Part shown: piece by piece, positions 4,819-7,812 of the stretch
Layout: every line of letters starts with the position of its first letter
How positions within the stretch are numbered: the first letter of the stretch is position 1
Source: Sporomusaceae bacterium
Lineage (GTDB): Bacteria; Bacillota; Negativicutes; DSM-13327
Direction: 5' to 3'
NCBI GenBank assembly: GCA_027492445.1
Contig: JAPUES010000093.1
Span: 12,206 to 20,017, forward strand
Length of the DNA stretch: 7,812 nt
Program-made: the position numbers and the translations under genes
Notes under the pieces: model-generated
The model's database searches: none
What the model was told of the DNA's origin: nothing
Seen by the model: only the letters and a program-made list of their open reading frames with translations

Positions 4819-6621
4819 ATGCAAGAACAACTTTTAGAAATAGTAGATATCTCCAGGGTAGAAGAGTTGCTGAAATCTCTTTATGATGTAACGGGCATTC
4901 CTTTAGCAATACTCGATAAAGACTTAAAGGTTTTAAGAACAATTGGTCGTCAAGATATCTGCCCGACGTTACACCGCATACAACTTGAAATAGTAGAAAA
5001 ATGCAAGGTAAATGATAATGATAGTGAGAATAATATACAAGGAAATTCTTCTAATCCTCATAGATTCAAGAATGGGATGTTAGATTTTGTTTATCCAATT
5101 ACTATTGGAGGGATTCAAGAAGCGGCATTAGTTATAGGACCGTTTTTTACCAAGGTACCTCAAGAAGACTTCTTGCAAAAACAAGCGCAAGAAGATGGTT
5201 TTGATGAGAAAGAATATATTGTAGCTTTAAAAAAGCTACCTATTATAGCTGAAGATAGCTTAGAATCTATTAAAAAATTTTTTGCAATATTAGCAAATTT
5301 TATTGGGGATATGGGGCAGGGAAATCTTAATCAATTAAAGAAGGTTTCTTTTTTGCAAAATATAATTAATGCCATTCCTAGTCCTATGTTTTATAAGGAT
5401 GTAAGAGGGGTATATCAGGGCTGTAACAACGCCTTTGCAGAGTTTATGGGTATGCCGCGGGAGAAGATTATTGGCTCTAGCGTATATGATCTTTCGCCCT
5501 CAGAGTTAGCAAACAAATACAAGGAAATGGATGAGCAATTATTTGATAATAAAGAGATACAAAGCTATGAACATCAGGCTGTAAATGGGCAAGGCGAACT
5601 GCGAGAATTTATATTTAATAAAGCTCCTTATTTTGAATTAAATGAACAGGTCGCTGGATTAGTCGGAGTAATGACGGATATTACGCGGAAAAAAGAGCTA
5701 GAAATAGCACTGAAGAATAGTGAAACCAAATATCGTGATTTGCTCAATAATCTTTGTGATGGCTTTGCTTATTTTCAAAGTATCACCGATGAAGTAGGTA
5801 ACATTATTGATTACCATATCCTTGAAGTGAATAAAGCTTGTGAAAAGTTACTTGGATTAACGAGAGATCAACTTGTGGGCAAAACCATTAACGAAACTAT
5901 TTTTAGGCAAGATAATGTAGAGATTAATTGGATTCGAACCTTCCAAGAGTTATCGGATAATCAGAACGCCAATACGCTAGAGTTTTATTCAAAATTATTA
6001 AATAAGTGGATATTAATTGCGGCCTATAGTTCAGAGCCAGGCTATTGCGCCATTGTATTGTCGGATATTACAGAGCAAAAAAGAAGTATCGAACGTGCCG
6101 AGCATTATGCCTATCATGATCCCCTCACCGGACTTCCCAATCGTCGTCTCTTTGATGATCGCTTAGCAGTAGCCATTGCACAAGGAAAGCGAGAAAATAA
6201 AACAATAGGAATTGCATTTTTAGATTTAGATAAATTTAAAGAGGTAAATGATACCTTAGGCCATGAAGCAGGGGATATTTTATTACAGGAAGTTGCCTGC
6301 CGTTTGACTTCTTGTATTCGAGAAGGTGATACGGCGTCACGCATTGGTGGTGACGAATTTGTACTCATTTTACCTGATCTTGAGGGGGATGATATTGAAA
6401 TCATAATCAATCGTATTTTAGAGAAGTGCCGACAACCATTTAAAATTAAACAATACGATGTAACGATTACGGTGAGTATCGGGGTAAGCTTTTTCCCTAG
6501 GGACGGACAGGATGTAACGAGTTTAGTAAGAAATGCGGATATTGCCATGTATCTGTGTAAAGAGCAAGGTCGTGATGGAGCTTGTTATGCTACCAAAGAA
6601 GTGACCTTACATCCGAAATAA
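4819..6621 (+). CDS. PocR-PAS-PAS-GGDEF diguanylate cyclase
   Basis: This cytoplasmic enzyme is predicted to make the second messenger c-di-GMP from two GTP under control of three N-terminal sensor domains. Residues 6-165 are a PocR ligand-binding domain, with the typical TGIPLAILD, IGRQDICPTLHR, the late GFDEKEY and the final helix. Residues 179-292 and 300-420 are two PAS domains, each ending in a DIT linker (TDITRKK, SDITEQK). Residues 430-595 are the cyclase domain, with DPLTGLPNRR from 434, the metal site D469, N477 and D486 for GTP, an intact GGDEF at 510-514, and an inhibitory I-site RxxD (R501-D504) five residues before it. It should therefore be active and feedback-inhibited. No EAL domain and no membrane segment is present. 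In the PocR domain, C48 and C62 are kept, but the Cys usually before the NG(L/M) step is F83. The ribosome site is AAAGGAAG at 4806-4813. Ligand and target process are unknown. Confidence 0.93.
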   Translation: MQEQLLEIVDISRVEELLKSLYDVTGIPLAILDKDLKVLRTIGRQDICPTLHRIQLEIVEKCKVNDNDSENNIQGNSSNPHRFKNGMLDFVYPITIGGIQEAALVIGPFFTKVPQEDFLQKQAQEDGFDEKEYIVALKKLPIIAEDSLESIKKFFAILANFIGDMGQGNLNQLKKVSFLQNIINAIPSPMFYKDVRGVYQGCNNAFAEFMGMPREKIIGSSVYDLSPSELANKYKEMDEQLFDNKEIQSYEHQAVNGQGELREFIFNKAPYFELNEQVAGLVGVMTDITRKKELEIALKNSETKYRDLLNNLCDGFAYFQSITDEVGNIIDYHILEVNKACEKLLGLTRDQLVGKTINETIFRQDNVEINWIRTFQELSDNQNANTLEFYSKLLNKWILIAAYSSEPGYCAIVLSDITEQKRSIERAEHYAYHDPLTGLPNRRLFDDRLAVAIAQGKRENKTIGIAFLDLDKFKEVNDTLGHEAGDILLQEVACRLTSCIREGDTASRIGGDEFVLILPDLEGDDIEIIINRILEKCRQPFKIKQYDVTITVSIGVSFFPRDGQDVTSLVRNADIAMYLCKEQGRDGACYATKEVTLHPK

Positions 6622-6627
6622 TCTTCA

Positions 6628-6684
6628 AAACCAGGAGAGGCTGCTAGTAATAAAGTAGCTCTCCTGGTTTATTATCTTGTTGGG
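6628..6684 (+). terminator. Rho-independent terminator after the cyclase gene
   Basis: A perfect 12-base stem, AAACCAGGAGAG at 6628-6639 with CTCTCCTGGTTT at 6659-6670, has a 19-base loop and is followed by a broken T-rich tract (ATTATCTTGTT). It begins six bases after the stop codon. The stem is strong; the interrupted T tract makes its efficiency less certain. Confidence 0.75.
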
Positions 6685-6708
6685 GGATAGTATGGCTAGG
6701 GGTAGGAT

Positions 6709-6737
6709 TTTAAAGGGTTAGGGGCGAATGGTATTAA
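6709..6737 (+). promoter_or_regulatory. Candidate weak promoter for addB
   Basis: TTTAAA (6709-6714) lies 17 bases before TATTAA (6732-6737), which is preceded by TGG to give an extended -10. The start would be near 6744, about 28 bases before the GTG. A terminator separates addB from the cyclase gene, so a promoter in this interval is expected; this is the best match I see. Confidence 0.35.
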
Positions 6738-6771
6738 CTAAAGAAAAGTAACAGTAGGAGGTGGCCGCGGA

Positions 6772-7812
6772 GTGAAACTGCGCCTTATTATCGGACGAGC
6801 TGGCTCGGGTAAGACTCATCATTGTTTAGAAGAGATGGGGAAAGAATTAACATTGTCGCCAGAAGGAAATTCCTTAGTGATGATTTTACCAGAGCATGCC
6901 ACCTTTCGCGTGGAACACCAGTTAGCCTCTCTGCCTGGTATTGAGGGGTTTACGAGGGCCTATGTATTTGGCTTTCGTCGTTTAGCCCATCGCATCTTAA
7001 TGGAAACAGGGGGAGGGGTTCGCCCTCATATTACAGAGCTTGGTAAGAAAATTATTCTAAGCCAATTGCTGCACGAGCATCAGCAAGAATTAAAAATATT
7101 TCATCGCGCCGCTGTTCAGCGAAGTTTTACGGATATTTTAGTAGGGCTTATTCAAGAATTTAAAGCCTATGGTATATCCCCAGATCAGCTGTCCGAAAGG
7201 AAGGAAGAGTTTTGTGATTTACCGATTGGGGAAAAACTTCATGATTTAGCTCTTCTTTATCAGGGATTCGAAAAATTTTTACAGGGTAGGTATACAGACC
7301 CTGAGGATTATTTAACGCTACTAGCAGAAAGGATAGCTGAGTCTGCTATTTTGCGCCAGGCTGAGGTCTGGATTGATGGCTTTACTTGGTTTAATCCTCA
7401 GGAGGCAAGAGTAGTAAAAAGCTTATTAGAGACAGGTAAGCGCGTAACAATCACCCTTTGTTTAGATGGGAATAGTGAACAGCAGCATGAAACGGCCCTA
7501 TTTCATCGGCAGTGGGATACAAGGCGCAAATTATTAGATATGGCGAGAAATATGGGAGCTGAAGTAGAAGAAATTATTTTACCAGAGGCCTTGCGATTTA
7601 CAGCGCCCCTCCTACAGTATCTTGAAAAACAATTCTTTTTATCCCCAACAATTCCTTGGCAGGGGGCTGTGGCAGGCTTAAGAGTGGTGGAAGCTGCTAA
7701 CCGCCGGGTAGAAGTAGAGGGAATTGCAAGAGATATGGTACGGCTATGCAGAGAAGAAGGTTATCGCTGGCGGGATATGGGGATTTTACTAAGAGATACA
7801 GAAAGTTATGCT
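6772..7812 (+). CDS. addB: AddB, helicase-nuclease AddAB subunit B (5' part, runs off the window)
   Basis: This is the N-terminal 347 residues of a protein normally about 1150 residues long. AddAB resects double-strand DNA ends up to a Chi site and loads RecA, doing the job of RecBCD. The frame is open from the GTG at 6772 to the last base. A Walker A motif GRAGSGKT lies at residues 8-15, followed by HHC as in AddB proteins. ILPEHATF (38-45), the GFRRLAHRIL segment (67-76), IDGFTWFNPQE from 201 and the NRRVEVEGIARDMVRL/GILLRD region (310-342) all fit AddB. The start is GTG, ten bases after AGGAGG (6756-6761); a GTG overlapping that site is out of frame. The C-terminal nuclease domain and the iron-sulphur cysteines lie outside the window. 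addA would be expected next. Confidence 0.95.
   Translation, partial: MKLRLIIGRAGSGKTHHCLEEMGKELTLSPEGNSLVMILPEHATFRVEHQLASLPGIEGFTRAYVFGFRRLAHRILMETGGGVRPHITELGKKIILSQLLHEHQQELKIFHRAAVQRSFTDILVGLIQEFKAYGISPDQLSERKEEFCDLPIGEKLHDLALLYQGFEKFLQGRYTDPEDYLTLLAERIAESAILRQAEVWIDGFTWFNPQEARVVKSLLETGKRVTITLCLDGNSEQQHETALFHRQWDTRRKLLDMARNMGAEVEEIILPEALRFTAPLLQYLEKQFFLSPTIPWQGAVAGLRVVEAANRRVEVEGIARDMVRLCREEGYRWRDMGILLRDTESYA

Noticed and set aside
6114..6548. 144-codon open frame on the minus strand
   Set aside because: It lies wholly inside the GGDEF-encoding region. Its translation is low-complexity Ser/Pro/Arg text without a ribosome site or recognisable domain, so it is a shadow of the cyclase gene.

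Overview
The window looks like chromosomal DNA from a spore-forming, low-GC, Gram-negative-type Firmicute (Negativicutes, Sporomusaceae/Pelosinus-like). This placement is inference. It rests on the AT-rich base composition, strong AGGAGG ribosome binding sites, GTG starts, a CotF-type spore coat protein, an AddAB-type (not RecBCD) recombination gene, and a PocR-domain signalling protein. No species can be named from the sequence alone.

Layout. (1) 67-1758 (+) is a complete glutaminyl-tRNA synthetase gene (glnS). It converges on a 126-residue minus-strand gene at 1821-2201, a predicted ribbon-helix-helix protein. The two share one long bidirectional hairpin whose outer arms contain both stop codons. 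(2) 2361-2602 (-) is a small tRNA unit with its own promoter. It holds a complete tRNA-Gln(CUG), then, 13 bases on, a damaged tRNA-Lys(CUU)-like remnant, then a rho-independent terminator. (3) 2684-4061 (+) is a soluble globin-coupled chemoreceptor of the HemAT type, preceded by an extended -10 promoter. (4) 4126-4602 (+) is a CotF-like ferritin-fold protein with a strong terminator after it. (5) 4819-6621 (+) is a cytoplasmic PocR-PAS-PAS-GGDEF diguanylate cyclase, also followed by a terminator. (6) 6772 to the window end (+) is the first 347 codons of addB.

These are mostly independent transcription units. The glnS/tRNA-Gln pair may be functionally linked, since an enzyme and its substrate are encoded within 1 kb. 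The chemoreceptor and the cyclase are two cytoplasmic sensors, one for a gaseous ligand through haem and one for an unknown small molecule, feeding chemotaxis and c-di-GMP respectively. Nothing in the sequence ties them to a shared pathway.

I found no mobile element, CRISPR array, toxin-antitoxin pair or defence system, and no clearly new multi-gene system. The best leads are the tRNA remnant, the symmetric two-half metal-site layout in the CotF-like protein, the unusual acceptor end of the tRNA-Gln beside a GlnRS gene, and the altered PocR domain in the cyclase.
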